DNA of 45,821 nt from Treponema sp. (GTDB lineage: Bacteria; Spirochaetota; Spirochaetia; Treponematales; Treponemataceae), in assembly GCA_022640795.1 (NCBI GenBank), contig JALCCK010000016.1, positions 1-45,821 of the forward strand, given 5' to 3'. A model generated the notes under the pieces. That model was given only the letters and a program-made list of their open reading frames with translations, was not told the origin of the DNA and did not search any database. This document shows, in pieces, positions 10,006 through 17,591 of the stretch (the first letter of the stretch is position 1; every line of letters starts with the position of its first letter). A program made the translations under genes and the position numbers.

Positions 10006-10926
10006 TTATTCTTTATGATATTTTTTAAGAATTTCTACTATTTTAGGTTTCCTGAACAAAACGGCGTACCCGTAGGCGGACATTCCCATGGAATCTTTGA
10101 CATCGGGATCAGCTCCGTGTTCGACCAGCAGTCTGCAGATTTCGGCATCTCCGATACCGACGGCAAGAACCAGAATGGGCTGACCGTCGCGGCTTATGAA
10201 GCTCAAATCCGCCCGTTGCGATATAAGCAGTTCTGTAATTTTTCTGTCTTTTTTCCAGACAGAATCCATTACCGCCGAATAGCCGCGGTCTTTTGAAACA
10301 CCATTGATATCGGCACCGTTTTTCAGCAGCCATTTTACGCATTCGTACTGTTCGTTCCGGGCAGCAACATTGAGCATCGGTGTTCCCTCGCTGTTGCTGC
10401 AGTTTATACCCATCCCGGCAGCAAGAAATAACCGGCAGATATATCTGTTGTCCGTCGCAATATACGTTGCAAAAGAATCCGCCGTGAACGGTATTCCCGC
10501 ATCAAAAAGCGCTTTGAACGCCGCTTTCTGGGTTTCATCTTTCTGATATAAACGATAATTTGCATCGATATCTTTTATAATATCATCTGATGACTGAAAA
10601 AAACGCAGTCCGTCCGAAGACGTATCACAGAATCCTTTAAAGCCTATCTCTACGAACCCCGGAACGTTTCGCCCGCAGATATACCCGGGTACAAAATCAT
10701 CCGCTATTTCAGCTTCAGTCCTATACCGTTTAACAATAATACAGTGTGTTGCTTCTGCAGCAGTCGTAAGGAAGGACTGAAGAGAGGCAGCAGAACTGTT
10801 TATTTCTTCATTGAAGACAGTATATGACGCATGTTTTTTTTCCAGCAGCTCAGTATAGCATGCTGTTTTTCTTTCATACTCCGCATCCGTTTCAGATTTT
10901 CCCGGTAATAAAATAAGCCAATTCAT
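10006..10926 (-). CDS. Ankyrin-repeat protein with an unassigned N-terminal domain
   Basis: The open frame extends to 11016, but the start at 10926 (MNWLILLPGK) is preferred: it lies ten bases after a TATAAT and gives 306 aa. Residues about 1-165 form an alternating alpha/beta domain that I do not recognise. Residues about 170-300 contain four to five ankyrin repeats, with clear helices in GTPMLNVAARNEQYECVKWLL, KNGADINGV and ILVLAVGIGDAEICRLL, ending VEHGADPDVKDSMGMSAYGYA. No signal peptide, so a cytoplasmic protein-binding role is likely. It lies 34 bp before murG and may be co-transcribed with it, which hints at an envelope or cell-division role, but that is inference. Confidence 0.8.
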   Translation of the reverse strand: MNWLILLPGKSETDAEYERKTACYTELLEKKHASYTVFNEEINSSAASLQSFLTTAAEATHCIIVKRYRTEAEIADDFVPGYICGRNVPGFVEIGFKGFCDTSSDGLRFFQSSDDIIKDIDANYRLYQKDETQKAAFKALFDAGIPFTADSFATYIATDNRYICRLFLAAGMGINCSNSEGTPMLNVAARNEQYECVKWLLKNGADINGVSKDRGYSAVMDSVWKKDRKITELLISQRADLSFISRDGQPILVLAVGIGDAEICRLLVEHGADPDVKDSMGMSAYGYAVLFRKPKIVEILKKYHKE

Positions 10927-10936
10927 AGATACTCTT

Positions 10937-10965
10937 ATTATATGACATCGGAAAGAAGCAAACAA
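10937..10965 (-). promoter_or_regulatory. Promoter for the ankyrin gene / murG operon
   Basis: Read on the minus strand: TTGTTT (10965-10960), a 17-bp spacer and a perfect TATAAT (10942-10937). The start codon is ten bases downstream of the -10 box, so the 5' leader would be only about three to four nucleotides. It lies in the gap between the ABC permease and the ankyrin gene. Confidence 0.6.
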
Positions 10966-11005
10966 GGGTATACGGAACTTATTTTCAGATTCAGCGGCAG
11001 CGCTC

Positions 11006-11815
11006 CTATACTTCAATCCGATTTTCGAGCAGCCATCCGGTCAGCAGAAAATAAACCGTACCGAATGCTGCAAGAATACCAACGTGAAACCACGCGGCAC
11101 CGGCAGCGGTCGGTTCCGCATAAAACGGTCTGGTGAACAGCAGCCGGTTCATTCCCCACGTCGAAACACGCACCTCCAGATAAAAAAGGAAGAAAATAAT
11201 AAGCGCCATCAGAAATTTATGCGGTTTTTTTGAGTGGACAAACGATGCATAAATCGCAAATGCGCAGTTGAGCGTAGCCTGTACGGCAGCGAAAGAAATA
11301 AGTACCATCAGGAACGTCTGCACTGTCCATGCAGGATATTCGATAAACAGTTCCCGATACAGGGCTGAGACATTATGCCAGTAGGTAGTTCCCGCATGCA
11401 GAGAACCGCCGAACCAGTTCCACAACAGACCGCCGGTCGGACCAAGCAGCGAAAGATAGCATAAAGACGGGATAAAATAGATGCAGAATTCGGCAAGATT
11501 CATAAGCTGCCTTCCGCCAAGCAGAACATAACTTCGTTTCGGCAGCAGCAGTAGAAGGTAATTCGTATCGTCAAACAGAAGCGATCTGATATTGCCGCTG
11601 CCCCGAACCAGTGCATACACCGGTATGCCCACCGTTCCGAGAATCAGCGAAAAAATATACAAAAAAGAGCCGAAAAACGTCACATGGCTTAAACCGGTCC
11701 GGTATGCGGTAACGTTTACCAGTACGGATCCAAGCAGAATGACGGCAAGAACAATACTGGTAATTTTAATTCTGGCCCGGCCTGCCTTCCATTCTTCGCG
11801 TAAAACAGTCTTCAT
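11006..11815 (-). CDS. ABC transporter membrane subunit (YtrC/D-like)
   Basis: A 269-aa integral membrane protein with about six transmembrane segments, starting MKTVLREEWKAGRARIK and crossing the membrane at about 18-40, 48-68, 105-125, 165-190, 200-220 and 240-262. It follows the ATPase gene by nine bases and carries no catalytic motif. With the GntR regulator and ATPase it forms a three-gene export-type ABC operon like ytr/bcr systems that respond to cell-wall or antibiotic stress in Firmicutes; the substrate is unknown. Confidence 0.8.
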   Translation of the reverse strand: MKTVLREEWKAGRARIKITSIVLAVILLGSVLVNVTAYRTGLSHVTFFGSFLYIFSLILGTVGIPVYALVRGSGNIRSLLFDDTNYLLLLLPKRSYVLLGGRQLMNLAEFCIYFIPSLCYLSLLGPTGGLLWNWFGGSLHAGTTYWHNVSALYRELFIEYPAWTVQTFLMVLISFAAVQATLNCAFAIYASFVHSKKPHKFLMALIIFFLFYLEVRVSTWGMNRLLFTRPFYAEPTAAGAAWFHVGILAAFGTVYFLLTGWLLENRIEV

Positions 11816-11824
11816 CCGTTCCTC

Positions 11825-12553
11825 CTAATACCGGTCGCCGTATAGTTTCACATACAGCTGGTCAATCGACATGCTGTTTTCAGTTCGGAGCTCTTCAGCG
11901 TTTCCCCACAGCAGAATAGTTCCCTCATCGATAAAACAGACGGTGTCAAACATGTTCTCTATATCATGGACAAGATGTGTACTCACTATTATGGAAGAAT
12001 ATTCGCTGTACGTCCTGACTATCGTAGAAACGATACGTTCCCGTGCCACCGGATCGACACCGCCGAGCGGTTCGTCCAGCAGAAAGAGTTTCGCATTCCG
12101 GGAAAACGACAGCGTAAGATTCAGTTTTTCAATCATACCCTTCGACATATCGGTAACGTGCTGTTCTTTCCGAAGCCGCATAAAATTCAGCATTTCGACT
12201 GCTTTCGTCCGGTCAAAATCCGAAAAATAATCATCATAATAATCGAGTGCGTCACCGGCCGTCATCCATTTTGGAAGAATATTCCGGTCAGGAAGAAATG
12301 AAACCACCGATTTCGTCCGTATGCCGGGCGCTGAACCGCAGATTCTGATACTTCCCGAAGAAGCCTTTAAAAGGCCCGCTGCTATCTTCATAAACGTCGT
12401 CTTGCCGCTGCCGTTCGGTCCCATAAGGCCCAGAATGCGGCCGGCGGGAAGCGTAAACGATATGTTTTCAAGCGCCCGTCTTCCGCCGTAGTCCTTGGTC
12501 AGATTCTGTACCGAAAGAAACTCCTGCTGATTATATTCACTAGCTGTACTCAC
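11825..12553 (-). CDS. ABC transporter ATP-binding protein (YtrB-like)
   Basis: Energises the adjacent permease. The 242-aa subunit has Walker A GPNGSGKT, a diverged C-loop (TDMSKGMIEKLNL in place of LSGGQ), Walker B LFLLDEPLGGVDP and the H-loop STHLVHDIE. MSKGM-type signatures are typical of the YtrB/CcmA-like branch. The frame is open further upstream, but GGAGGT (12566-12561) lies seven bases before a GTG at 12553, and the ATG at 12568 overlaps that ribosome site, so GTG is chosen. It overlaps the regulator end by 14 bp, giving translational coupling. Confidence 0.88.
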   Translation of the reverse strand: MSTASEYNQQEFLSVQNLTKDYGGRRALENISFTLPAGRILGLMGPNGSGKTTFMKIAAGLLKASSGSIRICGSAPGIRTKSVVSFLPDRNILPKWMTAGDALDYYDDYFSDFDRTKAVEMLNFMRLRKEQHVTDMSKGMIEKLNLTLSFSRNAKLFLLDEPLGGVDPVARERIVSTIVRTYSEYSSIIVSTHLVHDIENMFDTVCFIDEGTILLWGNAEELRTENSMSIDQLYVKLYGDRY

Positions 12554-12941
12554 CGGTAGTACCTCCATTAGCAGATACGGAACGCTTTTCAAGCTCAGTC
12601 CGTACCATTTCACGAATTTCCGGATCGGATAACCCCGTCTGCTTCAGGGCGGAAATAAAATCCGTGACCAGCTGGCGGCCTTCTTCCTTTTTGAGCCGGC
12701 GTACCGTTGTATCGGAACCCGTTACAAATGTTCCCATGCCCCGGCGGGTTTCGGTCAGTCCGAGCAGCTCGAGTTCGCGATAGGCATGAACGACCGTATT
12801 CGGATTAACCTGAAGTTGTTCCGATAACTCCCGGACCGACGGAAACTTCTGTCCGCAGGTCATTTCACCGGAAGCAATACGGCGTCTGAAATCATGGACA
12901 ATCTGCAGGTATACCGGAAATCTGTCGTTAAAAACACTCAT
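12540..12941 (-). CDS. GntR-family transcriptional regulator, YtrA subfamily
   Basis: A 133-aa regulator with an N-terminal winged helix (about 10-75; FPSVRELSEQLQVNPNTVVHAYRELELLGL) and only a short helical tail, which is the YtrA architecture. Such regulators usually repress their own operon, which encodes an ABC transporter as it does here. A GGGAG ribosome site precedes the ATG. A 13-bp perfect inverted repeat lies upstream over the promoter and is the obvious binding site. The effector is unknown. Confidence 0.9.
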   Translation of the reverse strand: MSVFNDRFPVYLQIVHDFRRRIASGEMTCGQKFPSVRELSEQLQVNPNTVVHAYRELELLGLTETRRGMGTFVTGSDTTVRRLKKEEGRQLVTDFISALKQTGLSDPEIREMVRTELEKRSVSANGGTTGEYS

Positions 12942-12991
12942 ACGAACTCCCTGATTTTATTCCACACACTGAACGGCATCTGCACCGCAGT

Positions 12992-13039
12992 CCGTATTAG
13001 TGTACTAGTAATATAATACACTAATACGGAAGCTGTCAA
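12992..13039 (-). promoter_or_regulatory. GntR operon promoter with a 38-bp operator
   Basis: Minus-strand -35 TTGACA at 13039-13034. The -10 lies in the TTATATT stretch around 13011-13017, inside the operator. The operator is a perfect inverted repeat: 13-bp arms 12992-13004 and 13017-13029, 12-bp centre, arms reading CCGTATTAGTGTA. The repeat covers the region from just after -35 through -10, so binding would block initiation. Confidence 0.85.
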
Positions 13040-13183
13040 GCATCAGCAGAAGGCAGGACTGAAACAAATATTTTTTTTAATATCTGCCGGTTACCGAAGT
13101 AAACCTCAGACACAATAGATAAAAAAATAAAATCTTACCATACAATAAAATAGATTTATATTATTTTCATCTGTTTTCTAGTA

Positions 13184-13251
13184 TTGAAATATTTCAACAA
13201 ATAATCGGTATATTACTGTAATATTTCAATATTTTTCAATGCACGTTTCAA
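13184..13251 (+). promoter_or_regulatory. Palindrome and phased TTTCAA half-sites upstream of the lacI-type gene
   Basis: A perfect 14-bp palindrome TTGAAATATTTCAA (13184-13197) is followed by three more TTTCAA half-sites at 13224, 13234 and 13246. Spacings between successive TTTCAA copies are 32, 10 and 12 bp, near whole helical turns. The array ends eight bases before the -35 box, so it is a candidate regulator-binding region for the sugar operon. Confidence 0.45.
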
Positions 13252-13258
13252 AATTTAA

Positions 13259-13287
13259 TTGACAGCAGAATAGTTCGATGCTACCCT
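13259..13287 (+). promoter_or_regulatory. Promoter of the lacI-type sugar operon (leaderless geometry)
   Basis: A perfect TTGACA (13259-13264), 17-bp spacer, extended -10 TGC plus TACCCT (13282-13287). Only six bases separate the -10 from the ATG at 13294, so transcription would start at or next to the start codon. No ribosome site is present. Confidence 0.65.
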
Positions 13288-13293
13288 TTTCTT

Positions 13294-14292
13294 ATGGACA
13301 ACCATAAACGACTGACCGTAAAAGAAATCTCAGGGCTTACCGGATTCAGTGCCAGCACTATTTCTCGACTTGTAAACCATCCGGAGCTGGTAAATGAAGA
13401 AACACGGCAGAAAGTATACCGGAGTTTTACCGAACACAACATCAAGCTGCCTGAACTGCATAAAAGTGAAAAAAAAATTATAGGACTTACCTTTTCAAAC
13501 GTATCATCACTGTTTACTTCTACGCTTATTTCATCTCTGGAAACCTGCCTTGCAGCAACCGATTACCAGCTGCTGCTGTTCAATCTCGGAAAACGGGGAA
13601 ATGTCTATAATTTCTTTTCCGCACATGCAGAGTATCTGAAAAAAATCGACGGGCTGATCATCAGCGGTGCTTTTCTTGACGAACAGGGCAGTTTATTTTT
13701 CAGAAATATGGATGTTCCTGTCGTCCTGCTCCAGTCACGATGTAAAACGGAACAGTGTATCTGTACAAATAACTTTATCGGCTGTCGGGACGCTGCTAAA
13801 TTCATGCTCGCGAAAGGCTACCGCAAAATCGCATTCGTAAAATGGAGTCCTGCCGACGAGCATATTCTGGACCGGTATATGGGATTCAGCTCAGTCCTGG
13901 AACTTGCGGGATATCCGATGCCGAAGGACTATATCGTAAGTGCACCGCTTTCCAGCAAAGGCGGATATGATGCAACTAAACAGTTAATGTCTCTTGAAAA
14001 CGTACCGGAAGCAATCTTTTACGGCTGTGATGAAATGGCAGCCGGTGGATTCCGGTATATGCGGGAACACGGGATATTTGTCCCGGATAATGTAGGTATT
14101 ATGGGGTTCGATGATCTGGCAATATCAGCATTACTCGGTATTACCACTATGAACCAGTTTCTCGGAAGTAAAAGTGAAATGGCCATTTCATATCTGCTGA
14201 ACCGTCTTTCCGGCAAAACAGGCCCGGATGCAGCTGTCGACGAAATCAGCATTACCCCGAAGGTACTGGAACGGACATCCCTGCGGAAATAA
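13294..14292 (+). CDS. LacI-family transcriptional regulator of the sugar operon
   Basis: A 332-aa regulator with an N-terminal helix-turn-helix and hinge (LTVKEISGLTGFSASTISRLVN, about residues 6-27) and a periplasmic-binding-protein-like sugar domain (about 60-330), including DGLIISGAF and the FYGCDEMAAGGFRYM and GIMGFDDL segments near the effector site. It heads the operon encoding binding protein, two permeases and a GH13_18 phosphorylase. It probably represses the operon until the cognate sugar or an intermediate binds. No ribosome site precedes the ATG; the promoter geometry suggests a leaderless transcript. Confidence 0.92.
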   Translation: MDNHKRLTVKEISGLTGFSASTISRLVNHPELVNEETRQKVYRSFTEHNIKLPELHKSEKKIIGLTFSNVSSLFTSTLISSLETCLAATDYQLLLFNLGKRGNVYNFFSAHAEYLKKIDGLIISGAFLDEQGSLFFRNMDVPVVLLQSRCKTEQCICTNNFIGCRDAAKFMLAKGYRKIAFVKWSPADEHILDRYMGFSSVLELAGYPMPKDYIVSAPLSSKGGYDATKQLMSLENVPEAIFYGCDEMAAGGFRYMREHGIFVPDNVGIMGFDDLAISALLGITTMNQFLGSKSEMAISYLLNRLSGKTGPDAAVDEISITPKVLERTSLRK

Positions 14293-14326
14293 ACGCAGCA
14301 AAAACCTCATTTTAAAGGAGGAAATC

Positions 14327-15706
14327 ATGAAAAAAATTCTGACGGCGGGGATACTGGCTGCATGCCTGTTCCCCCTGTTTGCAGCAGGAACTAAGGAAAA
14401 GGAACCGGCAGCTGCCAGCAGCGAACCGGTGACAGTAGAATTCTGGTCGCAGGAAACACAGACGGACAGAGTTGCGACCGTCAATCTGCTGATCAACACC
14501 TACGAAGCATTGCACCCGAACGTACATATAAAATGCGTTCTGGTCGATGAAAACGACATGGCAACACAACTCCAGACGGCGGCAGCGGCCAATACACTGC
14601 CGGTATTAATCGAAACGGGAGCTGAAAATGCTGTAGCCTTCGGCGTTGCCGGCCTCATGAATACCGGTGCAACGGAAAATTTGCTGCAGGAGATCGGGAA
14701 AGAAAAATTCTACACGGGAGCACTGAAACTGGTCGAAAGCGAAAACGGTACTCACTATGCAGTTCCGTATCACGGCTGGATTCAGGGAATCTGGTACCGG
14801 GCAGACTGGTTTAAAGAGGCTCATCTTGCACCGCCGACGACATGGGAATCGATACTGGCAGCAGCAAAATACTTTTATCATCCTGAAAAAAACCAGTACG
14901 GTATTCTGGTCGGGACAAAGGCAGAATCCTACACAGAGCAGTGCTTTACCCCGATAGCGTTGTCCAACGGTGCCGCACTGTTCAATGCTGACGGACAGCT
15001 TGTGTTTAATTCACCGAAAATGAAAGAAGCAGTTAAATACTATTCGCAGCTCGCACAATATAATCCGCCGGGACCGCAGAGCTGGCGTGCACGGGATTAT
15101 TATCTGCAGGGAAAAATGGCAATGTTCTTCTATTCTACTTATATAATGGATGATCTTGCGCTGCAGAAACAGGCTGCAGGTTCCCTTACCGGCGACAACT
15201 TTTCCGATCTGGCAGGTGCGGATTTTGATCCGGAACTGGCCGATCACACGGGAATGGTACCGGTCATACAGCATACAAAATCAGCCTCATACGGAACGAT
15301 TTATACCTTCGGTATTGTCAATAACGGAAATTCGGCAGCAACGGCAGCTGCACTTGATTTTCTCAAATATATGTATGAACCGCAGACGTATATTACCTTT
15401 CTGCACATGTCTCCTGGCGGTATGAACCCGGTTATCAAGGGAATAGCCGATAATCCGGACTATCTCAATGATCCGGAAGGACTGTTCACACACTACGGAA
15501 AAGAGAAGATGGCTGAAATAACCGCCGGTATGAATACAATCCAGTCGTTCAGCATTGTCGACGGTAAAAAAATAAACGCAGCAACGGTGATCACCTCACA
15601 GCAGATTATTCCCAATATGCTCTACCGGATCACCCAGGAAGGACAGGATGTTGACACAGCCATGAAGCAGGCAGAAACGGAAATGCAAAAGATCATACAG
15701 AAATAA
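14327..15706 (+). CDS. Sugar ABC transporter substrate-binding protein (family 1)
   Basis: Captures a sugar in the periplasm for the two permeases that follow. From the ATG at 14327 (AAAGGAGG upstream, strong) the protein is 459 aa. It has an N-terminal signal sequence ending near FAAG at residue 20 and the family-1 pattern PVTVEFWSQ, TAAAANTLPVLIETG, PYHGWIQGIWYRADWF and APPTTWESIL. The N-terminus contains LAAC at 10-13, but that is early for a lipobox; cleavage by signal peptidase I is equally plausible. The operon context (GH13_18 phosphorylase) suggests a short alpha-glucoside as ligand. A hairpin follows the gene. Confidence 0.92.
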   Translation: MKKILTAGILAACLFPLFAAGTKEKEPAAASSEPVTVEFWSQETQTDRVATVNLLINTYEALHPNVHIKCVLVDENDMATQLQTAAAANTLPVLIETGAENAVAFGVAGLMNTGATENLLQEIGKEKFYTGALKLVESENGTHYAVPYHGWIQGIWYRADWFKEAHLAPPTTWESILAAAKYFYHPEKNQYGILVGTKAESYTEQCFTPIALSNGAALFNADGQLVFNSPKMKEAVKYYSQLAQYNPPGPQSWRARDYYLQGKMAMFFYSTYIMDDLALQKQAAGSLTGDNFSDLAGADFDPELADHTGMVPVIQHTKSASYGTIYTFGIVNNGNSAATAAALDFLKYMYEPQTYITFLHMSPGGMNPVIKGIADNPDYLNDPEGLFTHYGKEKMAEITAGMNTIQSFSIVDGKKINAATVITSQQIIPNMLYRITQEGQDVDTAMKQAETEMQKIIQK

Positions 15707-15712
15707 ACGGAC

Positions 15713-15738
15713 AACGACCGTCAGACGCGGCGGTCGTT
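15713..15738 (+). terminator. Hairpin between binding-protein and permease genes
   Basis: A perfect 8-bp stem (15713-15720 with 15731-15738) and 10-nt loop, followed by ACTTTT. Hairpins at this place in sugar ABC operons commonly stabilise the upstream mRNA or cause partial termination, so that the binding protein is made in excess. Confidence 0.6.
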
Positions 15739-15756
15739 ACTTTTCAGGAGAATCTT

Positions 15757-16632
15757 ATGAAACAGAATCGACTCTCGATAGCGCAGCAGGATGCACGGAC
15801 AGGCGCAGGACTTGTTGCACCGTCTCTGGCTGTCATTATGCTGCTTATCCTCTATCCTATCGGATACAATATCTATCTGAGTTTCAGACACGTTACGATA
15901 AGCGGCCAAAGTTCGTTTGCCGGTATTGCAAACTATAAAAATATTCTGACTGACAGTTCATTCTGGCATGCGCTGGTAACAACATTCGTCTACGTTATCT
16001 TCAGCACGTTCGGTGCGACTATCTTCGGACTGATCGTCGCACTCGTCATGAATAAAAAATTCCCGTTAAAAGGGCTGGTCAGATCGATTGTACTTCTGCC
16101 GTACATTGCTCCGGTCATATCGGTCGTTTTTTCATGGCAGTTCTTCTTCGATCCGGTAAACGGAATTTTTATGCACGTTATGGTCGATATGCTGCACGTT
16201 TACAAGCAGCGGTTCAATCTTATCGGCTCCCCCTCTTCCGCTCTCTGGGTCGCCGTCATCTTCAGTATCTGGAAAAGTTTTCCGTTTACCTATCTTATGA
16301 TACTTTCCCGGCTGCAGACAATCGACAAGAATCTGTACGAAGCAGCAGAAATAGACGGAGCGGGAAAAATACGGCAGTTCTTTTCGGTAACGCTTCCCGA
16401 ACTATATTTCGTCATGGGGTCGCTCGTACTGCTTCGGTTTATCTGGAATTTCAATAAATTCGAAGATGTTTACCTGCTGACCGATAACGTCAAAGTACTT
16501 TCCGTCTATACCTATTTCAAGGCGTTTACCGGCAGTATGGATCTTGGATCCGGCTCAACACTCGTCGTCATACAGTTCGGAGTTCTTATCGGACTGATAC
16601 TCCTCTATGTAAAGAAGGTCTTAAAATGGTAA
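15757..16632 (+). CDS. Sugar ABC transporter permease (MalF/UgpA type)
   Basis: Inner-membrane half of the sugar importer, 291 aa, six predicted transmembrane segments. The EAA loop that docks the ATPase reads EAAEIDGAGKIRQFFSVTLPEL near residues 197-218. CAGGAG six bases before the ATG supports the start. Its stop overlaps the start of the second permease by seven bases. No ATPase gene is in the operon, so a shared MsmX/UgpC-type ATPase encoded elsewhere is expected. Confidence 0.93.
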   Translation: MKQNRLSIAQQDARTGAGLVAPSLAVIMLLILYPIGYNIYLSFRHVTISGQSSFAGIANYKNILTDSSFWHALVTTFVYVIFSTFGATIFGLIVALVMNKKFPLKGLVRSIVLLPYIAPVISVVFSWQFFFDPVNGIFMHVMVDMLHVYKQRFNLIGSPSSALWVAVIFSIWKSFPFTYLMILSRLQTIDKNLYEAAEIDGAGKIRQFFSVTLPELYFVMGSLVLLRFIWNFNKFEDVYLLTDNVKVLSVYTYFKAFTGSMDLGSGSTLVVIQFGVLIGLILLYVKKVLKW

Positions 16633-17588
16633 CCAAACGTTCGCCCCTCAGAACAGTACTCTTTACGCTGCTCGTACTGTTCATCGTACTTTTTTCCCTG
16701 TTTCCGTTTCTGCAGATGCTGTCCACGTCGCTCAAATATCAGTGGGACTGGGGCAATCCGTCTCTCATTCCGACGAAACTGAATACCGGTGCATACACAG
16801 AACTGCTCGGACTCGACAAACAGCAGGTCGATATTCCCGAATCCGTACAAAAACTGCTCGATTCCCAGAAAAACATGACGAAAGCGCAGCGCGAAAAAAT
16901 AATCAGCACCTATGTACAGGGAAACGAACGGTTCCCGTTCTTCAAATATTTCAGTAATTCGCTGTTCTTCTCAGTTATATCGGCCTTTGTCTCCCTTGTA
17001 CTGGCAACATTCGGCGCATATTCAATCAGCCGGATGAAATACCGCGGACAGTCACTGATACAGCGGGGGGTTCTCTTTGTCTATATGGTCGGCGGCATTC
17101 TGCTTCTTATTCCGCTGTACAAAATACATGTTCTGCTCGGCTTCTCAACGACAAAAGGAGGAACCGGTTTCTTTCTCATGCTGATTTACATTGTGCAGAC
17201 ATTACCGGTTTCGCTCTACATGCTGGGGAACACCTTCAGGACCATACCCTATTCCATTGAAGAAGCAGCTTTTATAGAAGGCTACGGAAGAATCCAGACG
17301 ATTCTGAAAATAATCGTGCCGCTTTCATTCGGCGCCATGGCAACCGTATTCATCTATTCCTTTATGATCGCCTGGAACGAATACCTGTTCGCTTCTGTTT
17401 TTCTAAAATCGTACAACGATCTGTATACGCTGCCGCTGGCACTCAAGGCACTGTTTGTTTCAAAAAATGCCATCTGGGACCGGATCATGGCAGCAAGCAT
17501 GATGACGGCACTCCCCGTCGTTGTTCTCTTCATGTTCGTGCAGCGTTTTCTTACCGGAAACATGACCGACGGCGGCGTAAAGGAATAA
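16626..17588 (+). CDS. Sugar ABC transporter permease (MalG/UgpE type)
   Basis: Second membrane subunit, 320 aa, with six predicted transmembrane segments and EAA motif EEAAFIEGYGRIQTILKIIVPL. Between segments 1 and 2 is an enlarged periplasmic region (about 45-110) that includes a charged stretch QKNMTKAQREK, longer than in standard MalG-type subunits. GAAGG seven bases upstream and the seven-base overlap with the first permease indicate coupled translation. Confidence 0.93.
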   Translation: MVTKRSPLRTVLFTLLVLFIVLFSLFPFLQMLSTSLKYQWDWGNPSLIPTKLNTGAYTELLGLDKQQVDIPESVQKLLDSQKNMTKAQREKIISTYVQGNERFPFFKYFSNSLFFSVISAFVSLVLATFGAYSISRMKYRGQSLIQRGVLFVYMVGGILLLIPLYKIHVLLGFSTTKGGTGFFLMLIYIVQTLPVSLYMLGNTFRTIPYSIEEAAFIEGYGRIQTILKIIVPLSFGAMATVFIYSFMIAWNEYLFASVFLKSYNDLYTLPLALKALFVSKNAIWDRIMAASMMTALPVVVLFMFVQRFLTGNMTDGGVKE

Positions 17589-17591
17589 CCG

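Noticed and set aside
9240..10028. 262-codon plus-strand ORF opposite murG
   Set aside because: Antisense shadow of a clearly conserved gene; no ribosome site and no family resemblance.
14327..14366. Lipobox LAAC in the sugar-binding protein
   Set aside because: The Cys is at residue 13, too early for a standard lipoprotein signal, and a better peptidase I site lies at residue 20. I do not call it a lipoprotein with confidence.
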